A DNA stretch of 64,000 nt from Cristatella mucedo (taxonomy: Eukaryota; Bryozoa; Phylactolaemata; Cristatellidae): the NCBI GenBank assembly GCA_009760855.2, contig WPIO01000052.1:124001-188000 (forward strand). Direction: 5' to 3'. The stretch's first letter is position 1, and every line of letters starts with the position of its first letter. Both the position numbers and the translations under genes were made by a program. Shown here piece after piece: positions 43,227 through 53,274 of this stretch. Under the pieces are notes generated by a model. It did not search any database. It was given only the letters and a program-made list of their open reading frames with translations, and was not told the origin of the DNA.

Positions 43227-45172
43227 ATGGGAAGCTATGCGAGAATTGGTCGTGTAGAATACATGGTGGTAAATATCATGGATCAGGATTATTAGATAAA
43301 GTAATTGATGGTCACAAAGTTCTTCTAGAGCTCCCCTCATCTCGCCTGGGCATCACTGGCACTGCTCTGCAGTGGTTCAGGTCCTATCTCAGTGGGAGAC
43401 TCCAGAGTATTTACGTGAATGGACAAAGATCACCTAAAGTACCTCTGAAATATTGAGTACCTCAGGGCTCCGTGCCAGGTCCGGTTATTTTCACGGTTTA
43501 TACTCTCCCTCTTGCTGATGTGATTGCCAAGCACAATCTAGGCTTTCATTTCTATGCGGATGACACTCAGTTGTACCTTTGCTGTGATCCCTCCCAGCCT
43601 TCGAGCACCTCAAATTCTCTCAACTCACTTGCTGCATGCATTGATGACATCCTCAAATGGATGGCAGCAAATTTTCTAAAACTAAACGATGATAAAACTA
43701 ACTTACTAGTTATGGGCAAACCCAGTGTGATTCAGAGATTGGAAAGGCTGACGCTCAAAATTGGCTCTATCTGGCAAGAATCTTCAGTTTAATTAGCTCG
43801 AAATCTAGTTGTCATATTCCAAAGCGACCTCTCGTTAGACGACCATATCAGCTCCACAGTCAAATCTGCCTATTTTCAGCTGCATAACATTGCTAAAATT
43901 TGGGCTTGTTTAGATAAGGATACCACGTCCAAGTTGGTCCATGCATTCGTGACATCCCGTCTCGACTTCTGCAACTCACTGCTTATTGGCCTACCAGCAT
44001 GTGCGATCAGGCGATTGCAGCTTGTGCAAAACTCTGCAGCTAGGCTTGTCTGTCGTGAGCGTCGCAGTTGCCACATTACTCCACTTCTCGCCGACCTGCA
44101 CTGGCTACCAGTCAAACAACGGATTGACATTAAGGTTTTGTCGCTCACTTTTAGGTCCCTTCATTCTATGGCTCCAGCCTATCTCTAAGATATACTACCC
44201 CATCAGGCCAAGCATCGTACCACCTGCTTTTCGGAATCCAACAGTCTACAAATACCTCGTACAAACCTTAAATCTTTTGGTGATCGTGCATTTAGTTCGT
44301 ATGCTCCCAAAGCCTGAAACTCCCTCCCGACCTGCGTCAGAACATCCCCTGACCTGACGACATTCAAAAGGAACTTAAAAACACACCTATTCAGGACAGC
44401 ATTTAGTGGGTCCCTGTGATTCGTCCTTGATGTGTTTATGCGTGCTGACACTGTGCATGCTGCCACTAACCACATTTGCATGCTGACCTTGTGCATGTCA
44501 CCCCTAACCATATTATTCATTTTGTTGGTTTTTCAAGCATGATTTAACTTACCATTCAATTGCATTTCACTTTGCAGCAAATGTAAAGCACCTAGAAAGA
44601 CATTAGGTTCTTTGAGGGCACTTTATCAAGTGCATTATTATTATTAATATAATTATTATGGTGTTGGTAAAGTAGCACCTGTAGTAACTTGATTAACTGG
44701 TCTTAGTAAGAACATTGCTAACAACGGTACTGAAATGAATAAAGCAAGAAAACTAATGGAACTACAAAAAAGAAAGAAAAGATTGACTAAGATTATGCTA
44801 ACAAGCATAGAGAGATGGATGATAAACTTGAAGAAAAAAGGAAGAAAGAGCTTGAGTATGAACTTGAGAAAAGAAAGAAAGAAGAAGATTATGATAGAAA
44901 GACTAAAGAGATGGATCTTGAAGTTAAACGTGCTATGCTTGAAAAAACCTAAATCAAAATCTAAAAAATCGGGAAAGCAAAAATATAAGAAGAAGCAGAA
45001 GTAAAAAACTATTCTGAGACTCTTAAAGAGAATGATGCAAAAGCATGTAAAGAAATAGAGAAGGTAATCAAAGAAAGCTCTTGTATCAGTTGAAAGAACT
45101 AGACCTGCCGGTTATGTTGGTGGTATTAGGAAAAGAATAGGAGCTGGTTTATGTATTCAACGTAGAAAGTAA
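43227..45172 (+). pseudogene. Glycine-rich / coiled-coil Polinton B gene split by a LINE
   Basis: Begins after AATATAGAGCA with MGSYARI and slips frame into GGKYHGSGLLDK before the LINE starts at about 43,305. It resumes at about 44,657 with GVGKVAPVVT, then GLSKNIANNGTEMNKARKL, a long charged coiled coil (KKELEYELEKRKKEEDYDRK in another frame), and a basic end GGIRKRIGAGLCIQRRK stopping at 45,172. Gly-rich start, charged helix and basic tail suggest a DNA- or capsid-associated virion protein. No family recognised. Confidence 0.5.
43305..44656 (+). mobile_element. LINE family alpha in Polinton B, 5'-truncated
   Basis: Starts at GATGGTCACAAAGTTCTTCTAG, inside reverse transcriptase block A, and ends with the full alpha tail (AGTGCATTATTATTATTAA). 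It encodes FHFYADDTQLYLCCD near 43,545 and the C-terminal region near 43,934-44,400. Very similar to 26,905-28,513 and 7,649-8,317. It splits the preceding gene, so it came after Polinton B. Confidence 0.85.
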
Positions 45173-45186
45173 GTTTTAGTTTTTTA

Positions 45187-45192
45187 TATAGA
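45187..45192 (+). promoter_or_regulatory. TATAGA gene-start motif before capsid gene
   Basis: TTTTTATATAGAGAAGAAATG: the motif lies 6 bases before the major capsid start codon, in the same setting as 36,075, 39,794, 41,490 and 43,218. Confidence 0.55.
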
Positions 45193-45198
45193 GAAGAA

Positions 45199-46624
45199 AT
45201 GGCAAGTGCTCCTATTGATACTATTATAGAATTGAGTGATCCTGATTTTCCTAATTACAGCATTACAGACTTTCAATTTAGAGACTTGTATCAGACAAAT
45301 GGTCTTGAAACTGACAGCATTGCAAATAAACTAGTAAAATTGGTTGTTCCTGGTGAACAACAAACGTGTTATGTTCTATACGACGCTTATCTTCTGCTTG
45401 AAGGTCAATTACAAGTTCAAACTGTTGCTGGTGGTGCTTATGGTGCTTTTAACAGAAATCTTGCTGCTGGTATTGTTAACAATGCAGGTGCGTGGATGTT
45501 CAGCAGTATGAAAATTAGACCTGGTACCAAAGAAGTAGAAAGTGCTAAGCTTCAACAAGGTCCTGGAACGGTTTCGACACTTATGGGTTTACTTTTTATC
45601 CAAATGATTACAATAGAACGGAAGGTCTTGCAACTGGATGGAAAAAAGATGAAGCTAGTCCAACGGATGATATGTCGTTTAATATTACTACTAATACTGT
45701 TAATACTATTAGTTATCCGTATACCACTCCTGCTGCTGCATCTGCAAGTTCTTCAAACATTGGATTTCTTTATAGAAGATGAATGACAAATATTCTTGCA
45801 GATAATGCAGGTACATTCAGTATATCATTACCACTATCAAGATTCTCTGGCTTCTGTGCTGACATGAATAAAATTCTTTATAATGTTCCATTTACTCTTA
45901 AATTAACTCGAGTTGGTGGAAATGATGTTGAAGCTATTATGACAGGTGCTTCTGGTGATGCTATTGCAATTTAAAGTAAAGGTGTTGCAAACGCTGCTGG
46001 AAGTGGTACTTGGAACGCATTTAAAATTATGATGTCAAAAATGAGACTGATTGTTCCATGTGTTGTTCCAATGGAAAATATTCAAAGATCACTTGCTGAT
46101 ATTTCAAGTGAGAGATCCAAGAAACTAAGACTTAACTACAGAGTTAGACGATATGAAAATATGACTCTAACTAATTTCAACCAAGGTATAAATTACACTA
46201 GAAGTCTATCTGTACAAAATAATATTGATAAAGTTAGATGATTGATTTTAGCTGCACAAAATTATGGTAAATATGGATTTTATACTGAAAATCCTTGTAT
46301 ATACAATCATTGCGATATTAAGAGTATAACTGTACTTGCTAATGGATCTAAACAATATGCATTGGTTTGAAATACAATGATGCAACACTTAGAGTGACAT
46401 CTAAACTTGATGTAGCTTTTGAGTTCAATGCTTTGATTTCTGCTGCTGCTCATGCTGGTAGTGTTGCTGCTGGTGGAGCTGGTAAACCTGCAGTTCCTGC
46501 TACAGCGGTAATTATTCACTATCTTACTATTTGCAAGAATACTGCAGAACTAACGTCAAATGGAAATGGATCTATCTTAAATTGCAGTAAAGGAACTTTT
46601 GTTTATGATGGAAATAAATTTTAA
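45199..46624 (+). pseudogene. Major capsid protein (double jelly roll) of Polinton B
   Basis: Full-length remnant of the main shell protein. The first frame (to about 45,590) has FPNYSITDFQFRDLYQTNG, YVLYDAYLLLEGQLQVQTV and AGAWMFSSMKIRPGTKEVE. The second has FYPNDYNRTEG, a TGA at 45,780, FSISLPLSRFSGFCADMNK, and VPFTLKLTRVGGND. After a TAA near 45,972 come MRLIVPCVVPMENIQRS and RLNYRVRRYENMTL. These match the order of the double-jelly-roll capsid family shared by Polintons, virophages and adintoviruses. The last segment (46,367-46,624), Ala/Gly-rich, is in a third frame and does not look like the usual capsid end. Confidence 0.85.
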
Positions 46625-46644
46625 ATACATTTATAAACAATATA

Positions 46645-47322
46645 ATGCACACAAAAAAAATTTTGTTCAAGGGTCTGATGAGTGGAAAAAGCTATGTCTT
46701 TAAATATTGGTGTATCCGAAGTGTATTGTGTATTAAGTAATTATATGGTATTTGATGCACGAATAGATTGTGATATTGAATTAATTGCGAATATAAAACT
46801 AAGTAAATATATTGCTAATAGCTCTCCTATGAGATTTCCTCAAATGTTGTTTGGATAGGTATTCAAACCAATCGCTGCTAAATTTCTAAAAATAAAATTA
46901 GATATAAATACTGAAAACGCAAATGATTGCTTTACTAGTGATGGACTTTATAGATATTCTCCAGATGGAATAATTGATAGTGATACACTAAAGAAATAAA
47001 GTGTTTATGGAGTAGGAGTATTGTTGAGGAATTCACACCCAAGCAGTATTTAGCACAGCGTTTATTAGGTCTTCATGTACTCAAATTAAGTAGGTGCTTT
47101 TATTCGGAGTTTAAAATATTTGTTCCTGGATTAACTTTTTATGAAAAACCTTTAGACTATATAGCTACTGGAACTATTAGAATTCCTACAGATTATGAGT
47201 TCGATATGCCAAATAGGGATCCATTGTTCATGTATCTTCTTAAGAATGAGAAATACTTAAATTTTGAATTTGATATAGTTTCTGATTATGGTCGTTTTAG
47301 CAGTAAAAAGATTTGGTTTTGA
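46645..47322 (+). pseudogene. Unknown Polinton B gene, possible YqaJ-like nuclease
   Basis: Follows the capsid gene by 20 bases. Frame segments carry NYMVFDARIDCDIELIANIKL, then RYSPDGIIDSD near 46,955, a one-base shift, EIKCLWSRS near 46,993, and YLAQRLLGLHVLKL with FKIFVPGLTFYEKPLDYI after it. SPDG followed within about 10 residues by E-I-K-C is the spacing of YqaJ/lambda-exonuclease-type recombination nucleases, and a downstream Gln is also usual. The protein is short for that family. The alternative is an uncharacterised structural protein. Confidence 0.4.
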
Positions 47323-47452
47323 TTAAAAATAATATATAAAAAAGTAGAAATACAAGTAGTAGAAGAACAAGATCCTTTTAGATTTGCAAGAATTGTTCAA
47401 ATTGTAAGGCAAGTGTTGGATAGAAGCAAAATACTAATAAATGAATGTATAA

Positions 47453-48419
47453 ATGACTGAAACAATTCACACTCAAGATTATGTATCAAAGATTAATGGT
47501 TGTATACTGTCAGATCATAATGGAAATGTAAACAGAGTTACATATTTATCTGATCCAGTTAATGACAGTGAAGCTGTAACAAAATCGTATGCCGATCCTA
47601 ATTTTGTTGTTAATTCTGGAACATCATTGAATCTTAGTGCAAGTCAATTGTTAATCTTGGTGGAGGTGTAAATACTACTGATGGTATTAATGTTAGTATA
47701 ATAAATAACTATATTAAAAAATCAGGTGATACAATGACTGGTGACTTAAACACGAATAGCTATGCTTTAACATCCACTTATTGGAATTCAGGTAATGGAA
47801 ATCCCGTTGAATTAAATGATGAATATTGCGTTACGTATGGTGGAATGAAAAGAGATGTTTTGTTAAAATCTTATCCTTCAACAACCAATATAAATATGGG
47901 TAGTAATTCAATAAAAAATGTTGCCGATCCTGTTAATCCTAGTGATGTTGCAACTATGAATTATGTAGATAAAACAGTTAAAAAATAACAGTAGTAATAA
48001 CTATCTCAATGAATCCTGAAGCATTGAATTCAATTATAAATCTATCAAAATCTTATTCATGGACAAATAAAACATCTCTACCAATAGTATTATTAAGTGT
48101 TATGGTTGTTGGAGTATCGAATTGTGTATTTCTTAGGCCTAGTAGTGATACAACTGTTGTGTCAGGTTCTATAAGAGCTACAAATACTTCTCCAAGTGGA
48201 GATGTTGACCCAAAGTATTATGTTTATTTTAGTAGATTACCAACTGATTATTACTTCATTGATAATCTTGAAGATTTAAAGGTAAACCTTTTGGTTAGTT
48301 ATGTAGCCTCATGAGAAATATAAATAAATATTAACACTAATAACGATTTTAACTTTGTTGCTTTACGTTTACCTTTAACTAGTGGGAATAGTTTTGAAAT
48401 AGCACAAATAGCTTCATGA
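47453..48419 (+). pseudogene. Fibre-like attachment protein of Polinton B
   Basis: Repeated units of the type seen in phage and adintovirus fibres: VTYLSDPVNDSEAVTKSYAD near 47,547, GDTMTGDLNTNSYAL near 47,728, and IKNVADPVNPSDVATMNYVD near 47,911. Three frames are used, changing near 47,655 and 47,985. The C-terminal part (48,009-48,419) has no repeat and would be the receptor-binding head; it contains a TGA at 48,312. Trimeric fibres of this kind project from the penton and bind the cell surface. Inactive here. Confidence 0.7.
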
Positions 48420-48738
48420 TCCAAACAATAATGTAAACATGAAGTAGAGCAACATCCTGTTTTAGGTGTTTCTTGACTAATGAGTATAACTTAGTAGGTT
48501 TCTCTTTTTTAAATCTATTAGAATTTATGATAAAATATGAAAAAATTATACTTGTATCACTACGTAAAAGACTAAAATCAAATTCAGCTTCATTAATATC
48601 TAGATCACAGATATCACAGCGATATTTATATTTTTGTTTTGGTCTTTTTATTTTTGGTGGTTTACAATAAGGATGACCTGATTCAAGGTATTCTAACTCA
48701 CTAAATGTATTTTTTACTATATCGCAAAATATTTCCAT
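48379..48738 (-). CDS. 119-residue Polinton B protein with CxxC, unknown
   Basis: An open minus-strand frame from ATG at 48,738, two bases after a TATAGA motif (48,741-48,746). It begins MEIFCDIVKNTFSELEYLE, has a basic PPKIKRPKQKYKYRCDICD block with a Cys-x2-Cys pair, then an acidic segment and a hydrophobic end (LLHVYIIVWIMKLFVLF). Its end overlaps the fibre gene tail by about 40 bases. The basic-plus-CxxC core suggests nucleic acid or metal binding. Uninterrupted, unlike most neighbours, though its end may be altered. Confidence 0.5.
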   Translation of the reverse strand: MEIFCDIVKNTFSELEYLESGHPYCKPPKIKRPKQKYKYRCDICDLDINEAEFDFSLLRSDTSIIFSYFIINSNRFKKEKPTKLYSLVKKHLKQDVALLHVYIIVWIMKLFVLFQNYSH

Positions 48739-48748
48739 TCTCTATAGT
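48739..48748. promoter_or_regulatory. Shared divergent start element CTATAG
   Basis: TCTCTATAGT separates the minus-strand ATG (48,738) from a plus-strand ATG (48,749) that opens the integrase region. The palindrome CTATAG would serve both directions. It resembles the arrangement at 39,783-39,801. Confidence 0.5.
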
Positions 48749-49651
48749 ATGTCATTTTTTAACTCTAAATGAGAGAAAAGAAGAAGGTAAGTTCAATCCA
48801 AACTTAGATATAAGTCAAATATTCAAATCAAGACCTAAGTATATTCCGCAAGATTTCTTTAACATTGTTGAACCTAATGAAAACCATCAAGCAGACATTT
48901 TGTATATGCCTAATGATTCTGGATATAAATATGATTTGAGTGTTATTGATGTTGCTAGTAGATATAAAGATTCAAGACGACTTAAAAATAAGTCTTCTAA
49001 AGAAGTAACGCAAGCAATAATATATATTTATAGTAAAGGATCTTTGGAATGGCCAAAGAAGATAACAGTTGATCCAGGATCAGAGTTTAAAGGAGAGTTA
49101 GCTAATGAAATGAAAAGACATGAAACGCGTGTTATAGAAGATACCAGTTAAAAGAGAGTTGCATTAGTTGAAAGAATGAATAGAACAGTTGCTGAGAGAG
49201 CATTTATAGCACAAATGAAAAGGAAATAGAAAGTAATAATAAAGGAGATTACACTAGAAATAAAGAGTGGATTTATAATTTACCAAAGATTATTTATAAT
49301 CCAAAAAATAGTATTGCAAGAACAACTGGTGAAAAACCTTCTAAAGCAATAAAAAAGAAACAGTAAAACTAAAGAAACCAAAATACCACGAAAAGTAGGA
49401 GAACAAGATAAATTATTAGAACTTGGAACAAGTGTTAGATACTTATTAGAACCAGGTGAAGGAGAAGATGAAAAAAAAAGAAGAGCTACCGAACCAATAT
49501 GGAGTTTGACTTAACATACTATTGTCAGAATAATGGTATTACAAGAACAACCAATTCGTTATTTCGTAAATCCTGTTAAAAGAAGTTTTGTTAGGGAAGA
49601 GTTGCAAGTGATTAGGATTCAGATTTACTTGCATTATTTAATGGATTAATT
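48749..49651 (+). pseudogene. Retrovirus-type (rve) DDE integrase of Polinton B
   Basis: The enzyme that inserts Polinton DNA. The catalytic core is in frame from 48,776: HQADILYMP (first Asp, 48,894), IDVASRYKDSRRLKNKSSKE, VDPGSEFKGE (second Asp, 49,071), then a TAA at 49,149, and VERMNRTV with the catalytic Glu at 49,170. After frame changes, the C-terminal DNA-binding domain appears: LELGTSVRYLLEPGEGE near 49,420, RRATEPIWSL near 49,484, and RYFVNPVKRSFVREELQVI near 49,557-49,613. The zinc-binding N-terminal part is mostly gone or out of frame. All three catalytic acids survive although the gene is broken. Confidence 0.9.
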
Positions 49652-50018
49652 GGTATTTCATTGAATTCTACTTTAGTTATTTGGTCGTCTTCTAAAGCAT
49701 CTACTATCGTTGAAATCATTTTAAGATTTGCTTGAAGTGTAGAACGTTTTCTTCTATCAATTTGTGATATTTTACTTTTAACTGATGTAGCAATGTTGGT
49801 AGTCCACCTAAAACAGTTACTACATAAGAAAGCTCGTCATATTGTCGAACGTATGTACTAGTTATAATAATTGCAAGAGTTAATAAAGTTCTTATAAATC
49901 GAAAACAGCATCTAAGACGTATTAATTTAGTTAGACAATTTCGGACTCTTTTGTTTTCTAAAATTATTGTATTATATTTATCGTTAGCATATTTTGATCG
50001 TAGATCTTACGTTGTTAT
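49612..50018 (-). pseudogene. Single-pass membrane-type Polinton B protein, lost start codon
   Basis: On the minus strand the motif TATAGA (50,019-50,024) directly precedes ATA at 50,016-50,018 where ATG is expected. The same frame then has a TAA four codons in and continues with KYNTIILENKRVRN, LTKLIRLRCCFRFIRTLLTL, a hydrophobic stretch LAIIITSTYV, and YVVTVLGGLP. A frameshift near 49,800 leads to KSKISQIDRRKRSTLQANLK and a Ser/Glu end. It overlaps the integrase end tail to tail. Basic plus hydrophobic segments suggest a membrane anchor. No family recognised. Confidence 0.5.
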
Positions 50019-50032
50019 TCTATAAAATTTGT

Positions 50033-50487
50033 TTAATTTCCTATAACATTCTTTTTAATTTTACATAATATATCTTTTAAAGGAAATGGGCTTTTACGAA
50101 TAATTGAAGAAAATGTTGAGTTATCAATATCATTAATACAAGTATCATCATCAGTTATTTTAAAACCTTCTGGAATATTATTTATTATTTCTCTTTTATC
50201 TTGAATTTCAAATAATAAAGGATTTGGATATGCATTAATTAGAATATAAGAACCACTATCAATAATTAAGTTGTTAATATTTAACCAAAATGAGTAGTAG
50301 GAATTTTATGGTTTCAACAAATACTAAAATCTTTTTCTATTTTTACATTACATTTATCTTTCAACAAATATCTTGCAATTAAACAAGCAGCTAAACAAGA
50401 TCCAACCACTTTTTTCTATACAAAGATTCAGCAGTAACATCTAAAACTTTTTTAATACCATCATCTATTTTTGTAGTGATAGATAAA
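50033..50487 (-). pseudogene. Possible Cys-His-Asp hydrolase of Polinton B, unknown
   Basis: Minus-strand segments read KIDDGIKKVLDVTAESLYRK, GSCLAACLIARYLLKDKC, NHKIPTTHFG, and after a shift FWLNINNLIIDSGSYIL, ending with SPFPLKDILCKIKKNVIGN. A Cys after GS, a His before F/W and an Asp in a LIIDSG strand is the order of transglutaminase/papain-like folds. Two frameshifts and a TGA break it. The start is unclear. Evidence for enzyme activity is only the motif order. Confidence 0.35.
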
Positions 50488-50560
50488 AATTATTTATAAA
50501 AGTGGATTAATTTAATCCTGACAAATTATAGTATATGCAATTTACGTTTAAAATGTTTCA

Positions 50561-50790
50561 GATTGTTTTACTATTATATAGATAAAAAAGTAAGTCTGTA
50601 ATTTAACTATGAGTGAAAAACCCTGTTGTTTAACTATGAGTGAAAAACCGCAATTACAAGATTCATGTTGTAAGTAGAATAGTTTTTCAGAATCATTTTC
50701 GTCGAAAACTTCGAATATGTGAGCGTTAGCAAACATGGAGAAGTTTGAGATGGAAATGTTCGGAAACGTTAATCTACTTATAACAGTACT
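50561..50790 (-). repeat. Right terminal inverted repeat of Polinton B
   Basis: The reverse complement matches 31,911-32,112 over GAACATTTCCATCTCAAAC, GCTCACATATTCGAAGTTTTCG and ACTTACTTTTTTATCTATA. It contains one short tandem duplication (TTTAACTATGAGTGAAAAACC twice, 50,600-50,650) that makes it longer than the left copy. The end lies near AGTACT at 50,785-50,790. Confidence 0.85.
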
Positions 50791-50980
50791 TTGTATAGGA
50801 CCTTCCCCTGTAGACTTATTTAGTTCCCCTGTTGTTGTTGGCGCATGCAATATCATAAAGACGTTTAACCTGACTGCCCCTCGTCTTACCCTAGCTCAGC
50901 GGCTTGGCGAGCGGCGGTGTGGCCGGAGTGTGGCGGGGCTTGGCAGGAATTAGCCTCTGACCCTCACAACTATGCTACAA
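50791..50980 (-). repeat. Repeat family U copy split by Polinton B, right part
   Basis: The reverse complement of 21,147-21,345: TTGTATAGGACCTTCCCCTG, TTGTTGTTGGCGCATGC, CTCGTCTTACCCTAGCTCAG, and CCGGAGTGTGGCGGGG. It continues the U copy broken at 31,910. Confidence 0.8.
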
Positions 50981-53090
50981 AAGTATGGTTGCATGTGGAA
51001 ACGGCTTATCACCCCTCCAAGCATCGTATCACGAACCCTCAGAAACCCGCTCCATTCAGATTTGAAACGCTGAAGAGTTCTCCATTGCACGAGTTTCAGA
51101 TAGCAGTCACGAAAACCTGTACGCATTGGCGCAGCAATGCTGTTCCCACGTAGGGTACACGACAAATTCAGAGGCAAGCAGCCGCCAGCACATTAGAAAC
51201 CTCTAGAAACCGCTCTAAGCAATAAAACGCAGCTTAGATTGTGATTTAGATCCGACGCAAAGGCTTCCCAAATACGGTACCTAAGCGAGCTTCGGAGAAG
51301 ACTAGGCTGCTTGCGGGTTACTCGACGAAAAATAGATGCTCGGCTGTCCAGTCTATAAGTTCTATTTAGAAAAACGTCAAATACCATGTCTGATATTACA
51401 TGCATAGGCACTCTAGTTACACCGCGACTACATGCGGATTGTTTGAGGTCGCTCAATGGCTACTAAGAGCAAGGCCGTTGCAAAGGTTAGCGAGTGAATC
51501 AAGTCGCTGACCGCATCGCCACACCCCTTCCCCGCCTGGGGGCCCAACAAAATGGCGATAGTTAGCAACGGGTTCCATGGAGATGACCCGCTAGGCAGTG
51601 GAGCTCCAGTTGCTACAGCTATTCCCCTCACCAGAACTCGCGCTTGCGACTAATTTGAGTCCGCGCCGGAACTCGCATCTTGTCGTTTGGACCCGCCGCC
51701 AGCATACGAAATCTAAAAGGAGGACGTATGATTTTTGGCTAAGCGCTAAATAGGCTGTGCTACATGTAAGCTTGTCCACGAAAGATTTCCATATTTGCTA
51801 GTTGCGTTTCTGGCTGGTAGACAACGCCACCCGGTTTTCCTAACACGTAGTCGAGAATTCACGCTAAGTGCCGTCGTCACGCTAAGTGCCGCTTGCCTCT
51901 CCACTCACTCGCATGCCATGCAATCTTAAGCACGGGCTTACAGGTTGCTTGCTTTGCGTTGCGACTTAGCAATATCAACCGCGCGCCTCTGTAATGCCCC
52001 GTAATTACGGACTATAAGCCTGACAGCTGAACCTCAATTAAGGAGTATTAGCTTTGTTGCTGAATTAGAAATGAGCTGCTTACGAAATAACCACGATAAC
52101 CCGAAGTTTACGAGCAGCATTATATATCACTATGCGCGATGCTGGTCATTGTCTGCCTTATAACGATACAACGCTTGTGCCTGACCGCAGTCGCTCTCTT
52201 AGAGCACCTGTCTGCCGGTCGGTGATTCTAGCGCTGAGCGTGAGCTGCTGTAAGCCGGTTAGTGAGTCAGCTGGATGTCTCCAGTGTGTATCAGCAGTAC
52301 AATACTGGTTATAGTTTGTGTTTTTTAACTACGTTGTTGTTGCGGTCGCTGCGTACATAATATCGCGCGCTGCGTTGTTATCTTCGGCGTATTGCTAGTT
52401 TTGGATCTTTGCACGTTGCACGCGTTGTGCCGCTACTCGAACTAGTGAGGATTACACGGTCATAACACCTTAATGGCTGCTCTCCGTCGGCATGTCTTGC
52501 AATATTTAGCTTGGGATTCCAGGCTGACTGCTTCGAGTTGCGACTTAGCAGTACAGACGTGTAACCACTTGCTTGAGGCAGCTGCAGTGCTAAACTGTCG
52601 TGCAGGAACCAGCAATCGTATGAGCGTGCCGAGATGTTCATTAAGTTGCATTCGTTGCATTTTAATGAAGTCGTGCAGCATGAACAATTTCGAGCGATTC
52701 TTCAAGCCTTCGTAAGATGGCCTGGTCAGTCCTGTGAGTGTGTGACAGAGGAAGACTAAACTTCACCAAAATCTAAAATGTAGGTTATTAGAAATATACC
52801 ATCTGAAACTACCTACTGCGTTGCCACAGCAGTCTTCAGTAAACTTAATACCTCGACCACTTTCTTTTGTTATTTTGCAAATTTGGATTCATCGTCAGTG
52901 TAGCAAACTGTTGCTATAAGCACAGTTGAGCATGCACCGGAAGCTTGTAGGCCTGTGGCTGCGACTTGCTTTGTTGCTGCAGTTTTCTCTGCCGAGCCCT
53001 TGTTTTAGACGACTATAGGGCTCGGTAATTGCAAGTCTTTGAAAGGTAAGGTATATATATAATATAAGGTATATATATAAGGTATACATA
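50981..53090. other. Unassigned GC-richer DNA
   Basis: Two kilobases without a supported gene or a repeat I can match elsewhere in the window. Frames of 60-90 codons occur on both strands but none has a motif, splice context or codon bias to prefer it. It may be more of the U element or host intron. Confidence 0.35.
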
Positions 53091-53094
53091 TACT

Positions 53095-53141
<47 letters not shown>

Positions 53142-53179
53142 GTATATGTATATATGTATATATACATATATATATATAT

Positions 53180-53274
<95 letters not shown>

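Larger units (their letters stand above)
31911..50790 (+). mobile_element. Polinton/Maverick (adintovirus-like) element B, 18.9 kb
   Basis: Defined by terminal inverted repeats at both ends and a size typical of Polintons. It holds remnants of polymerase B, DDE integrase, adenain-type protease, packaging ATPase, major capsid, penton-like and fibre genes. AT-rich, inserted into a GC-rich U repeat. It carries two later LINE insertions (37,050-37,757 beta, 43,305-44,656 alpha). Almost every gene contains stops or frameshifts, so the element is not mobile by itself. Confidence 0.93.

Noticed and set aside
21794-50487. Stop-codon reassignment (TAA/TAG read as an amino acid) in the Polintons
   Set aside because: Internal stops fall at positions expected to be different residues, frameshifts are also present, and active-site and start codons are mutated too; pseudogene decay explains it.
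21541-50790. A and B as one 29-kb element with U as its terminal repeat
   Set aside because: Each has its own polymerase, B has its own terminal repeats, and U also occurs away from both (15,330-16,200).
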